Assembly (NCBI GenBank): GCA_021847345.1
Contig: JAJZTW010000025.1
Span: 1 to 52,276, forward strand
Length of the DNA stretch: 52,276 bases
Direction: 5' to 3'
From: Pseudomonadota bacterium
Lineage (GTDB): Bacteria > Pseudomonadota > Gammaproteobacteria > Burkholderiales > Burkholderiaceae_C
Shown: piece by piece, positions 45,129 through 52,276 of the stretch
How positions within the stretch are numbered: the first letter of the stretch is position 1
Layout of the letters: each line of letters opens with the position of its first letter
Notes under the pieces: generated by a model
What the model saw: only the letters and a program-made list of their open reading frames with translations
Databases searched by the model: none
What the model was told of the DNA's origin: nothing
Made by a program: the position numbers and the translations under genes

Positions 45129-45572
45129 ATGTATACACGAATCCTTCTCGCCATCGACGCCAGTGCCACCGCGCAGCAGGCCGCCGAGCACGCCATTGCG
45201 CTGGCCCGCGGCCTGCGCGCGTCGCTGCGCCTGGTGTGCGTGGTCGACGCCGCCAGCCTGGCCGGCACGCTGCCGGGCATGGCGCCGATGATGAGCGGCG
45301 ACGCGCGGCTGCTGCTCGACGACTGGATGAACCGGGCCGCGCAGTTCGGGGTCGACGTCAGCACCGCGATCCTCGAGACCTCGCCGAAGGTCCCACGGGT
45401 CGCCGATGCGATCTGCGCCGAGGCCGCGTCGTGGGGCGCGCAGCTGGTCGTGCTGGGCAGTCGCGGGCGCAGCGGGGTCGGCAACCTGGTGCTCGGCAGC
45501 GCCGCCGAGGCCGTCGCACGAGCCTGCGGCTGCGCGGTGCTGCTGGTCCACCCGGGCGACGCGCTGCAATAG
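45129..45572 (+). CDS. Universal stress protein, UspA family
   Basis: This 147-residue UspA-fold protein has the N-terminal 'RILLAIDAS' strand and the ATP-binding pattern G-x2-G-x9-G-S/A seen in 'GSRGRSGVGNLVLGSAAEAV' (about 114-133), so it is of the nucleotide-binding type. Such proteins promote survival in hypoxia and stationary phase. It is the last gene of the phasin operon; the convergent tolC-like gene ends nine bases away. Confidence 0.9.
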   Translation: MYTRILLAIDASATAQQAAEHAIALARGLRASLRLVCVVDAASLAGTLPGMAPMMSGDARLLLDDWMNRAAQFGVDVSTAILETSPKVPRVADAICAEAASWGAQLVVLGSRGRSGVGNLVLGSAAEAVARACGCAVLLVHPGDALQ

Positions 45573-45581
45573 CCCGACGCG

Positions 45582-46955
45582 CTACTGCCGCAGCAGCGCG
45601 TCCACCTCGGCAAGGTCGCGCTCGTCGAGGCGGCCGGCCGCGAAGCGCAGGCGCAGCGACTGCATCAGCTGGTCGTAGCGCGCCTGCCGTTCCTCGCGCT
45701 CGGTGTCGGCGAGCTGGGCCAGCGAGTTCAGCACGTCGGTGCTGACCCGCAGGCCGACCTCGAAGCCCGTGCGGTTGGCCTGCAGCGCGCTGCGCCCGGA
45801 CAGCAGCGCGCTTTGCAGCGCCTGCGCGCGCGCGCAGGCCGCGGTCCAGCCGGCCAGCGCGCTGCGCGCCTGCAGGGTCGCGGCGTCGCGCGCGGCGTCG
45901 AGATCGTCCTGCGCCTTGTCGAGCAGCGCGGCGCTTTCGCGCCGCTGGCTGCGCAGCCCGAAGCCGGTGAACAGAGGCCACTGCATGCGCACTCCCACCG
46001 ATGCGCTGTCGACCCGGTCGCCGAACGGAAACGACGGCCCGCCGCCGCTGGTGCTGAGTCGGTCCACCCGCGCATAGGCCTGCACCGTGGGCAGGGAGTC
46101 GCTGTCGGCGCGCCGCAGCTGCCAGCGCGCGATGCGCAGTGCCAGCCGTGCCTGCGTGACCTCGAGGTTGTCGCGCGCGGCACGCTGCGCCCATTGTCCG
46201 GCGTCGCCGGTCGGCGACGGCAGCCTGGCACGCGCCAGCAACGGGGCCGGGCTGCCGATGCTGCCGCCGACCAGGGTGCGCAGCGCGTCGTGCGCCACCT
46301 GCTGCTGGTTGCGCGCGGCGATCAGGCGCGCCACCAGCAGGTCCTGCCGTGCCTGCGCGTCGCGCACGTTGATGATCGTGCCGTTGCCGGCGGCGAATTG
46401 CGCGCGAGCCGCGTCGAGCTGGCGCCGCGTCGCCTGCTGCTCGTGTTCCAGCGAGCGCACGGTGTCGCCCGCCGCCAGCAGGTCGAAGTAGGCCTGCGCC
46501 ACCTGCAGCATCAGCTGCTGGTCGGCGCGGGCCAGTTGCACGTAGGCGATCTCGGCGCCGATTCGCGCCTGGGTCACCGCGATGTCGTCGCCCGGCGCGT
46601 ACAGGCTCTGCGTGGCGCTGATGCCGACATCGCGCTGCAGGAAGTTCCAGTGGTCGGCGAGCCCGAACATGCGCAGCAGGGGGTTGCCGGTCTCGTCGTG
46701 CAGGTTGTCGCCGATTCCGGCGCTGGCCTGCACCTGCGGCAGCAGTCGCGCGCGGGCAGCCGGAACGCGCTGCAGCGCGGCGGCGTAGGCGTCGCGCGCA
46801 CCGCGCAGCGCGGGCGCGTGCTGTTGGGCGCGCGCGAAGTCCTGCAGCAAGGTGTCGGCGCGCGCCGCCGTGCAGCACGCCGCAACGAGGCCCAGCACCA
46901 GGGCGCAGGCGCGCAGGCGGCGTGGTGGGCGGCTTCGAGGTGCGGGTGCGGGCAT
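45582..46955 (-). CDS. TolC-family outer membrane efflux protein
   Basis: This 457-residue protein has a signal peptide (about 1-33, ending 'AARA') and two repeats of long coiled helices with beta segments, as in TolC/OEP proteins ('SLYAPGDDIAVTQARIGAEI', 'QWPLFTGFGLRSQ'). It forms the outer-membrane duct of a tripartite exporter, presumably for the divergent YbhGFSR-like ABC system. ATG 46955 is chosen over an upstream ATG at 47000, because the predicted transcript start (near 46992) lies downstream of 47000. Confidence 0.85.
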   Translation of the reverse strand: MPAPAPRSRPPRRLRACALVLGLVAACCTAARADTLLQDFARAQQHAPALRGARDAYAAALQRVPAARARLLPQVQASAGIGDNLHDETGNPLLRMFGLADHWNFLQRDVGISATQSLYAPGDDIAVTQARIGAEIAYVQLARADQQLMLQVAQAYFDLLAAGDTVRSLEHEQQATRRQLDAARAQFAAGNGTIINVRDAQARQDLLVARLIAARNQQQVAHDALRTLVGGSIGSPAPLLARARLPSPTGDAGQWAQRAARDNLEVTQARLALRIARWQLRRADSDSLPTVQAYARVDRLSTSGGGPSFPFGDRVDSASVGVRMQWPLFTGFGLRSQRRESAALLDKAQDDLDAARDAATLQARSALAGWTAACARAQALQSALLSGRSALQANRTGFEVGLRVSTDVLNSLAQLADTEREERQARYDQLMQSLRLRFAAGRLDERDLAEVDALLRQ

Positions 46956-46998
46956 GGGGGGCGGAAATCCAGGCCGGCGAAACGCCGACCTGCGAAAC

Positions 46999-47068
46999 AT
47001 GCTAGGTGCAGCGAGATCGCGAAAGCTTGATCCCCGGCAGAAAACATCGCGGCGCGTGGCGGGACAAT
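46999..47068. promoter_or_regulatory. Divergent FNR/Anr-like promoter shared by tolC and the ABC operon
   Basis: Box TTGAT-CCCC-GGCAG (47027-47040) has one perfect FNR half-site and matches the full pattern at seven of ten positions. Rightward, GACAAT starts at 47063, 36 bases from the box's left end. Leftward on the minus strand, TAGCAT starts at 47004, 36 bases from the box's right end. One box could therefore serve both directions at -41.5. Predicted starts are near 47075 and 46992. Confidence 0.5.
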
Positions 47069-47127
47069 GAACTCGCCGTGCGTGCCTGCCGTGGCGCCCG
47101 GGTTCCCACGCCGCCTTGCTCCAAGAC

Positions 47128-48159
47128 ATGCCCCTGCCCAAGCGTCTGATGGTGTTGCTGGCCTTGCCGGCGCTGCTCGTTGCCGCTGGCGCTGCCTGGG
47201 TGTTGCACCAGCGCATGCATGCGCCGGCGGCGCAGCTGACCCTGTACGGCAACATCGATCTGCGCCAGGTGCAGCTGGCCTTCGACGCCGTGGGGCGCAT
47301 CAGCAGCCTGCCGGTGCGCGAAGGCGAGCAGGTGCGCAAGGGGCAGGTCGTGGCTCGCCTGGACGATACAAGGCTGCGCGACGCGCTGCGCCGGGCCCGT
47401 GCGACGCTGGACGCGCGCAGCAACGTGCTGGCCGCGTTGCGCTCGGGAACCCGTCCGCAGGAGGTCGCGCAGGCGCGCGCCGCGCTGCACGCGGCGCAGG
47501 CGGCCTGGAGCCATGCGCAGGCCACCTGGCGGCGCCAGCGCAGTCTGGTCGAGTCGGGCTTCCTGCCGCGCCAGAACCTGGACGACGCCACCGAAGCGCT
47601 GCGGGCCGCGCAGGCCGGGCGCGAGCGCGCCGGGCAGGCGCTGAGCCTGGCGCTGCAAGGCCCGCGCAAGCAGGACATCGCGGCCGCCGCGGCCGAGGTC
47701 GACGCCGACCGCGCGGCGCTCGCGCTGGCGCAACGCCAGCTCGACGACGCCACGCTTCGCTCGCCCGACGATGCCGTGGTCGAGAACCGCATTCTCGAAG
47801 TGGGGGACATGGCCTCGCCGCAGACCCCGGTGCTCACGCTGGCGCTGCGCGACCCGCTGTGGGTGAGGGCCTACGTGCCCGAGCCGGAGCTGGGCAGGAT
47901 CGCCCCGGGCATGCACGCCGAGGTGTACAGCGACAGCTTTCCAGGACAGGCCTTCGCGGCGTGGATCGGTTTCATCTCGCCCAGCGCCGAGTTCACGCCC
48001 AGGCAGGTGCAGACCACGCAATTGCGCACGCAACTGGTCTACCGGACCCGCGTGTACGTGTGCGACGCGTCGGGACGCCTGCGGCTGGGCATGCCGGTGA
48101 CCGTGCAGGTGCCGCTGCACGACAACCCGGCCGGGGCCGCATCCGATGCCTGCCGCTGA
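47128..48159 (+). CDS. HlyD/YbhG-type membrane fusion protein
   Basis: This 343-residue periplasmic adaptor has one N-terminal membrane anchor (about 5-25), split biotinyl-lipoyl halves ('GRISSLPVREGEQVRKGQVVA' and 'DAVVENRILEVGD'), a long helical hairpin between them (about 75-205) and a beta-barrel domain. It bridges an inner-membrane ABC transporter and a TolC-type duct. ATG 47128 is preferred; TTG 47116 is a second option. The stop overlaps the ABC ATPase gene by 14 bases. The order adaptor-ATPase-permease-permease equals ybhGFSR. Confidence 0.9.
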   Translation: MPLPKRLMVLLALPALLVAAGAAWVLHQRMHAPAAQLTLYGNIDLRQVQLAFDAVGRISSLPVREGEQVRKGQVVARLDDTRLRDALRRARATLDARSNVLAALRSGTRPQEVAQARAALHAAQAAWSHAQATWRRQRSLVESGFLPRQNLDDATEALRAAQAGRERAGQALSLALQGPRKQDIAAAAAEVDADRAALALAQRQLDDATLRSPDDAVVENRILEVGDMASPQTPVLTLALRDPLWVRAYVPEPELGRIAPGMHAEVYSDSFPGQAFAAWIGFISPSAEFTPRQVQTTQLRTQLVYRTRVYVCDASGRLRLGMPVTVQVPLHDNPAGAASDACR

Positions 48160-49951
48160 GCAGCCGCCGGAGCACGCCGGCGTGGCGCTGGCGCTGCGAG
48201 GTGTCGACAAGGCCTTCGGCAGCGGCTCGCGCGCGGTGCGCGCGCTGCGCCAGCTCGACATCTCGGTGCCGGCCGGCACGATCACCGGGCTTTTCGGGCC
48301 GGACGGCGCCGGCAAGACCACGCTGCTGCGCCTGGCCGCCGCGCTGCTGCGCCCGGACGCCGGGAGCGTGACGGTGTTCGGCATGGACACCGTGGAGCAG
48401 GCTTCGGGCATCCCGCGACACATCGGCTACATGCCGCAGCGCTTCGGCCTGTACGACGAGCTCAGCGTGCAGGAAAACCTCGATCTGTACGCCGACCTGC
48501 AGGGGCTGGCCCCCGCGTCGCGGCCGCAACGCTTCGCCGATCTGTTGCGCCTGACCGCGCTGGGTCCGTTCGGGCGTCGTCGCGCCGGCGCGCTGTCGGG
48601 GGGCATGCGCCAGAAGCTGGGTCTGGCCTGCGCGCTGCTGCGCCAGCCGCGCCTGCTGCTGCTCGACGAGCCGACGGTGGGCGTGGATCCCATCTCGCGG
48701 CGCGAGCTGTGGGACATCATCACCGATCTGCGGGCAAGCGGTACCACGGTGCTGGTCAGCACCGCCTACCTGGACGAGGCGCGCTGGTGCGATCACCTGC
48801 TGCTGCTGCGCCAGGGCCAGGTGCTGGCCCAGGGCTCACCCGAGGCCTTCCAGGCCCCGCTGCGCGGGCGCTGCCATCTGGTGCGCAGCACGCGCCTGGG
48901 GCGCCGGCGCCTGCAGCTCGATCTGCAACGGCGCCCAGGCGTGGTCGATGCCTTGCTGCAGGGCGACGAGGTGCGCGTCGTGCTCGAGTCGACGGCGCAG
49001 CCGGTCGAGTCCGGCGAGAGCTGGGTCGCGCGCGAGCCGCTGTTCGAGGACGCGTTCGTGGCCGCGTTGCGCAAGCTCGCGCCGCCGGACCCTGCACCGG
49101 CTCCCGTGCCGGGCCCTGCGCCAGTCCCTGCGCCAGGCCCTGTACCCGGCGCGGGGAGCGGCGTCGATATGGGCGGCACGCCGGCGACACAGCCGGTGGT
49201 CATCGAGGTGCGCGCGCTGCGCCGGCAGTTCGGCGACTTCGTGGCGGTGCGCGACATCGATTTCCAGGTGCGTCGCGGCGAGGTGTTCGGCCTGCTCGGC
49301 GCCAACGGCGCCGGCAAGAGCACCACCTTCCGCATGCTGTGCGGCCTGCTGCGTCCCACCTCCGGCGCGCTGCGCGTGGCGGGGGAGGACATGCGCAGCG
49401 CGTCGGCGTCGGCGCGCCGACGCATCGGCTACGTCGCCCAGCGCTTCGCGCTCTACGCCAACCTGAGCGTTGCGCAGAACCTGGAGTTCTTCGCCTCGGC
49501 GTACGGGCTGCGTGGCGCCAGGCGCCGGCAGCGACTGCGATGGGCGCGCGACGAGTTCGAGCTCGGCGGCTTCGCCGGCACCAGCGCCGCGGACCTGGCA
49601 CAGGGCTATCGCCAGCGCCTGGCGCTGGCCTGCGCGCTGATGCACGAGCCCGACGTGCTGTTCCTGGACGAGCCCACGTCAGGCGTGGACCCGCTGGCGC
49701 GACGCGAATTCTGGCAGCGCATCAACTCGCTGGCCGAGCAGGGAGTGACGGTGCTGGTGACCACGCATTTCATGGACGAGGCCGAATACTGCGACCGCCT
49801 GGCGCTGATGTCCCAGGGGGAGATCCTGGCCAGCGCGAGCCCGCCCGAGATCCGTCGCCTCGCGCGCGGCGCCGGGCAGCCGGAGCCGGACATGGACGAG
49901 GCCTTCGTCGCGCTGGTCCAGGCCCACGAGGCGGCATTGCGAAGGGCCTGA
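48146..49951 (+). CDS. Double-ATPase ABC-2 exporter subunit, YbhF-like
   Basis: This 601-residue protein holds two nucleotide-binding domains. Domain 1 (about 10-235) has Walker A 'GPDGAGKTT' (about 50-58), signature 'LSGGMRQ' and 'LLLLDEPTVGVDP'. Domain 2 (about 350-580) has Walker A 'GANGAGKST', 'LFLDEPTSGVDP' and a degenerate signature, 'LAQGYRQ' instead of LSGGQ, as also seen in YbhF. A Pro/Ala linker (about 313-335) joins them. It powers the YbhS/YbhR-like permeases. Relatives export cationic drugs or ions; the substrate here is unknown. Confidence 0.9.
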   Translation: MPAAEQPPEHAGVALALRGVDKAFGSGSRAVRALRQLDISVPAGTITGLFGPDGAGKTTLLRLAAALLRPDAGSVTVFGMDTVEQASGIPRHIGYMPQRFGLYDELSVQENLDLYADLQGLAPASRPQRFADLLRLTALGPFGRRRAGALSGGMRQKLGLACALLRQPRLLLLDEPTVGVDPISRRELWDIITDLRASGTTVLVSTAYLDEARWCDHLLLLRQGQVLAQGSPEAFQAPLRGRCHLVRSTRLGRRRLQLDLQRRPGVVDALLQGDEVRVVLESTAQPVESGESWVAREPLFEDAFVAALRKLAPPDPAPAPVPGPAPVPAPGPVPGAGSGVDMGGTPATQPVVIEVRALRRQFGDFVAVRDIDFQVRRGEVFGLLGANGAGKSTTFRMLCGLLRPTSGALRVAGEDMRSASASARRRIGYVAQRFALYANLSVAQNLEFFASAYGLRGARRRQRLRWARDEFELGGFAGTSAADLAQGYRQRLALACALMHEPDVLFLDEPTSGVDPLARREFWQRINSLAEQGVTVLVTTHFMDEAEYCDRLALMSQGEILASASPPEIRRLARGAGQPEPDMDEAFVALVQAHEAALRRA

Positions 49952-49953
49952 TC

Positions 49954-51069
49954 GTGAACGCCACGCGTCTGCGCGCGCTGATGCGCAAGGAGGGGCTGCA
50001 GATCCTGCGCGATCCGTCGGCCATCGCCATCGCCTTCGTGCTGCCGGTGCTGCTGTTGCTGCTGTTCGGCTATGGCGTCTCCCTCGACGCCCGGCATGTG
50101 CCGCTGGCCGTGGTGGTGGACCGGGCGTCGCCGCTGACCGAATCCTTCGTCTCCGGGTTGCGCGGCTCGGCGCAGTTCGCGCCGCGCGAGCTGGCCGACA
50201 TGCACGCGGCTCGCCAGGCTCTCGCCGCCGGCCAGGTGCGCGCCATCGTGCATCTGCGGGGCGACTTCGCGCAGCGTGTGCTCGACGGGCGCGGCGCCGA
50301 CGTCGGCGTGTGGGTCGACGGCGTGGACGCCAACACTGCGCGCATCGTGCAGGGCTACCTGCGCGGCATGTGGCACGACTGGCTGCAGCAGCTGGCGCAG
50401 GCTCGCGCCGCCACGCTGCACGAGCCCGTGCGGGTCGAGGATCGAGTTTGGTTCAACCCGGCGTTGCGCAGCAGGGATTTCCTGGTTCCCGGGCTGGTGG
50501 CGGTGATCATGACCCTGATCGGCGCGCTGCTGACGGCGCTGGTGGTGGCACGCGAATGGGAGCGCGGCACCATGGAAGCCCTGATGGCCACGCCGGTGAG
50601 CATGGACGAGATCCTGCTCGGCAAGCTGCTGCCGTACTTCGTGCTGGGCATGGGCGGCATGCTGCTGTCGGTGGCGATGGCGCGCTGGATGTTCCTGGTG
50701 CCGCTGCGCGGCAGCCTGTGGCTGCTGGTGGCCTGTTCCGCGCTGTTCCTGCTCGCTGCGCTGGGCATGGGGCTGCTGATCTCGACCCTCGCCAAAAGCC
50801 AGTTCGTGGTCGCGCAGGTGGCGGTGATCGCCACGTTCCTTCCCGCATTCATCCTTTCGGGATTCATTTTCGACATCGGTTCCATGCCGCAGGCGGTGCA
50901 ACTGCTCAGCCATGTGGTTGCCGCGCGCTACTTCGTGTCCATTCTGCACACCCTGTTCCTGGCCGGGGACCTTCCCGGCGTGCTGCTGGGCAACAGTGCG
51001 GCGCTGGCGCTGATGGCCCTGGTCTTCCTCGGCGTGGCTCGCCTGCGCACGCGCAAGGGCCTCGATTGA
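49954..51069 (+). CDS. ABC-2 permease, YbhS-like
   Basis: Starting at GTG 49954, two bases after the ATPase stop, this 371-residue permease has one membrane helix near the N-terminus (about 25-43), a periplasmic domain (about 45-175) and five C-terminal helices with the ABC-2 motif 'EWERGTMEALMATPVS' (about 203-218). It should pair with the next gene product as a heterodimeric channel in the inner membrane. Confidence 0.9.
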   Translation: MNATRLRALMRKEGLQILRDPSAIAIAFVLPVLLLLLFGYGVSLDARHVPLAVVVDRASPLTESFVSGLRGSAQFAPRELADMHAARQALAAGQVRAIVHLRGDFAQRVLDGRGADVGVWVDGVDANTARIVQGYLRGMWHDWLQQLAQARAATLHEPVRVEDRVWFNPALRSRDFLVPGLVAVIMTLIGALLTALVVAREWERGTMEALMATPVSMDEILLGKLLPYFVLGMGGMLLSVAMARWMFLVPLRGSLWLLVACSALFLLAALGMGLLISTLAKSQFVVAQVAVIATFLPAFILSGFIFDIGSMPQAVQLLSHVVAARYFVSILHTLFLAGDLPGVLLGNSAALALMALVFLGVARLRTRKGLD

Positions 51070-51097
51070 GCAAGAACCACCACCGCCCGAGCGAGCC

Positions 51098-52207
51098 ATG
51101 TGGCAACGCATTCGCGCATTGATCGTCAAGGAACTGCTCGCGCTGCTGCGCGACCGCGCGAGCCGTGCCGTGCTGATCGGGCCACCGCTGATCCAGCTGA
51201 TGGTGTTCGGCTACGCCGCAACCTTCGACCTCAACCACATACCCTACGCCGTCTACGACCAGGACGGAGGCCGCGCCGCGCGCCAGCTGCTGGCACGCTT
51301 CGATGGCTCCGGCGAGTTCCGGCGCGTGGCGACGCTGCAGTCGCAGCAACAGATGCGAACCTGGATCGACGCGCGCCGGGCGCTGCTGGTGCTGCATGTC
51401 GGCCCCGATTTCTCGCGCGATCTGCTCGACGGCCGCGGCGCGCGACTGCAGGTGCTGATCGACGGACGCGATTCGAACACCGCGGCCATCGTGCAGGGCG
51501 ATGTCAACGGCGTGGTGGAGGAGTTCAACGACCAGTGGGCGCCAGCCCATGCCTGGCCGGCGGCTCCGGCTCGCCTGCGCATGCGCGCCTGGTTCAACCC
51601 GGGCCTGCTGTCGCGCTGGTTCATCGTGCCGGGCATCGTGGCGCTGCTGATGCTGGTCATCACGCTGCTGGTCACCGGGCTGTCGGTGGCGCGCGAGCGC
51701 GAACTGGGCACCTTCGACCAGTTGCTGGTCACGCCGATGAGCCCGGGCGAGATCCTGCTCGGCAAGGCCTTGCCCGGGGTGCTGATCGGCGCCGTCGAGG
51801 GCGTGTTCACGGTGCTGATGGCGGTGCTGTGGTTCGGGGTTCCGTTCACCGGCAGCGTGCTCGCGCTGGGAATCGGCATGGCGCTGTTCCTGGTGGCGGC
51901 GGTCGGAATCGGGCTGTTGATCTCGTCCATCGCGCGCACCCAGCAGCAGGGCCTGCTCGGGGTGTTCCTGTTCATGGTTCCGGCGGTGATCCTGTCGGGC
52001 TTCGCCACCCCGATCGCCAACATGCCGCGCGTGGTGCAATGGCTGACCCTGCTCAACCCGATGCGCTATTTCCTGGTCATCAATCGCGACGTATTCCTGC
52101 AGGCGGCCTCGGTTCGGCAGTTGCTGCCGCAATACCTGCCGCTGGCGCTCATCGGTCTGTGCAGCATGGTCGCCGCGGCGTGGTGGTTCGGGCGCCGCAG
52201 CGCCTGA
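51098..52207 (+). CDS. ABC-2 permease, YbhR-like
   Basis: This 369-residue permease has the same layout as the preceding one, with the ABC-2 motif 'ERELGTFDQLLVTPMSPGE' (about 203-221), 'PAVILSGFATPIANMP' in the penultimate helices and an Arg-rich end. It lies 28 bases after its partner and closes the export operon. A REP-like repeat begins 23 bases after its stop; no other gene is visible to the window end. Confidence 0.9.
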   Translation: MWQRIRALIVKELLALLRDRASRAVLIGPPLIQLMVFGYAATFDLNHIPYAVYDQDGGRAARQLLARFDGSGEFRRVATLQSQQQMRTWIDARRALLVLHVGPDFSRDLLDGRGARLQVLIDGRDSNTAAIVQGDVNGVVEEFNDQWAPAHAWPAAPARLRMRAWFNPGLLSRWFIVPGIVALLMLVITLLVTGLSVARERELGTFDQLLVTPMSPGEILLGKALPGVLIGAVEGVFTVLMAVLWFGVPFTGSVLALGIGMALFLVAAVGIGLLISSIARTQQQGLLGVFLFMVPAVILSGFATPIANMPRVVQWLTLLNPMRYFLVINRDVFLQAASVRQLLPQYLPLALIGLCSMVAAAWWFGRRSA

Positions 52208-52230
52208 CCCAGCCGTCGGCGCGAGCCGTC

Positions 52231-52273
52231 CTCTCAAGCAATCGCTGGGCCGCCCCAAGATGGCTTGACCCCC
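52231..52273. repeat. REP-like dispersed palindromic repeat, copy 2 (inverted)
   Basis: This is the reverse complement of 2991-3033 with three mismatches over 43 bases. It can form the same hairpin and follows the end of the ABC operon. The window ends three bases after it, so a longer repeat may continue outside. Confidence 0.7.
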
Positions 52274-52276
52274 ACG

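Overview
The window is chromosomal DNA from a very GC-rich bacterium (roughly 70% by eye), most likely a betaproteobacterium of the order Burkholderiales. Supporting this are a polar-type flagellar cluster with sigma-54 regulators, the order histone deacetylase / enoyl-CoA hydratase / MscS / etfBA / acyl-CoA dehydrogenase / nitronate monooxygenase, a Burkholderia-type porin, PHB genes, and short intergenic hairpin repeats of the kind seen in Comamonadaceae/Sphaerotilaceae genomes. The species is not identified. Coding density is high. No tRNA, rRNA, CRISPR array, transposase, integrase or phage gene was seen.

Layout. (1) 1-15203, plus strand: flagellar block fliD(end)-fliS-PilZ protein-motD-SPOR protein-two sigma-54 activators-fliEFGHIJKLMN. 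It carries two good sigma-54 promoters (fliE, fliK) and two FleQ-like boxes, one between the regulator genes and one in the fliE leader. fliOPQR do not follow fliN. (2) 15237-20735, minus strand: a transglutaminase locus, moxR-DUF58-tgpA, followed by a PA2779/PA2778-like pair (small membrane protein and C39-like lipoprotein with TPRs). (3) 20840-29013, plus strand: histone deacetylase-like gene, a 345-bp giant inverted repeat, then enoyl-CoA hydratase, MscS channel, etfB, etfA, acyl-CoA dehydrogenase and nitronate monooxygenase. This is an acyl-CoA oxidation module with a TetR-type operator before etfB. (4) 29298-36756: porin, beta-carbonic anhydrase, two unknown proteins, YihY membrane protein, WrbA, FAD-linked oxidase and a Kch-like potassium channel. 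(5) 36818-45572, plus strand: a stress/low-oxygen island. It holds an archaeal-type AMP/thymidine phosphorylase, an archaeal-type PRPP synthetase, a beta-CASP nuclease, an isoaspartyl-methyltransferase/erythromycin-esterase-like fusion, a phasin, acetoacetyl-CoA reductase, PPK2 and a universal stress protein. (6) 45582-52207: a TolC-like outer membrane protein divergent from a YbhG/F/S/R-like ABC-2 export operon.

The most interesting result is regulatory. Regions 5 and 6 share one promoter design: a 14-bp FNR/Anr-like box whose first base lies exactly 36 nt before the first base of a -10-like hexamer. It occurs before the phosphorylase operon, before the methyltransferase/esterase fusion, before the phasin operon, and in both directions between tolC and the ABC operon. 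I infer one oxygen- or redox-responsive regulon joining nucleotide salvage, polyphosphate, PHB granules, protein repair and an exporter. Its content resembles the low-oxygen-activated (lxa) locus described in Burkholderia cenocepacia. The activator gene is not in the window.

All coordinates and motif matches were read by eye; no searches were run.
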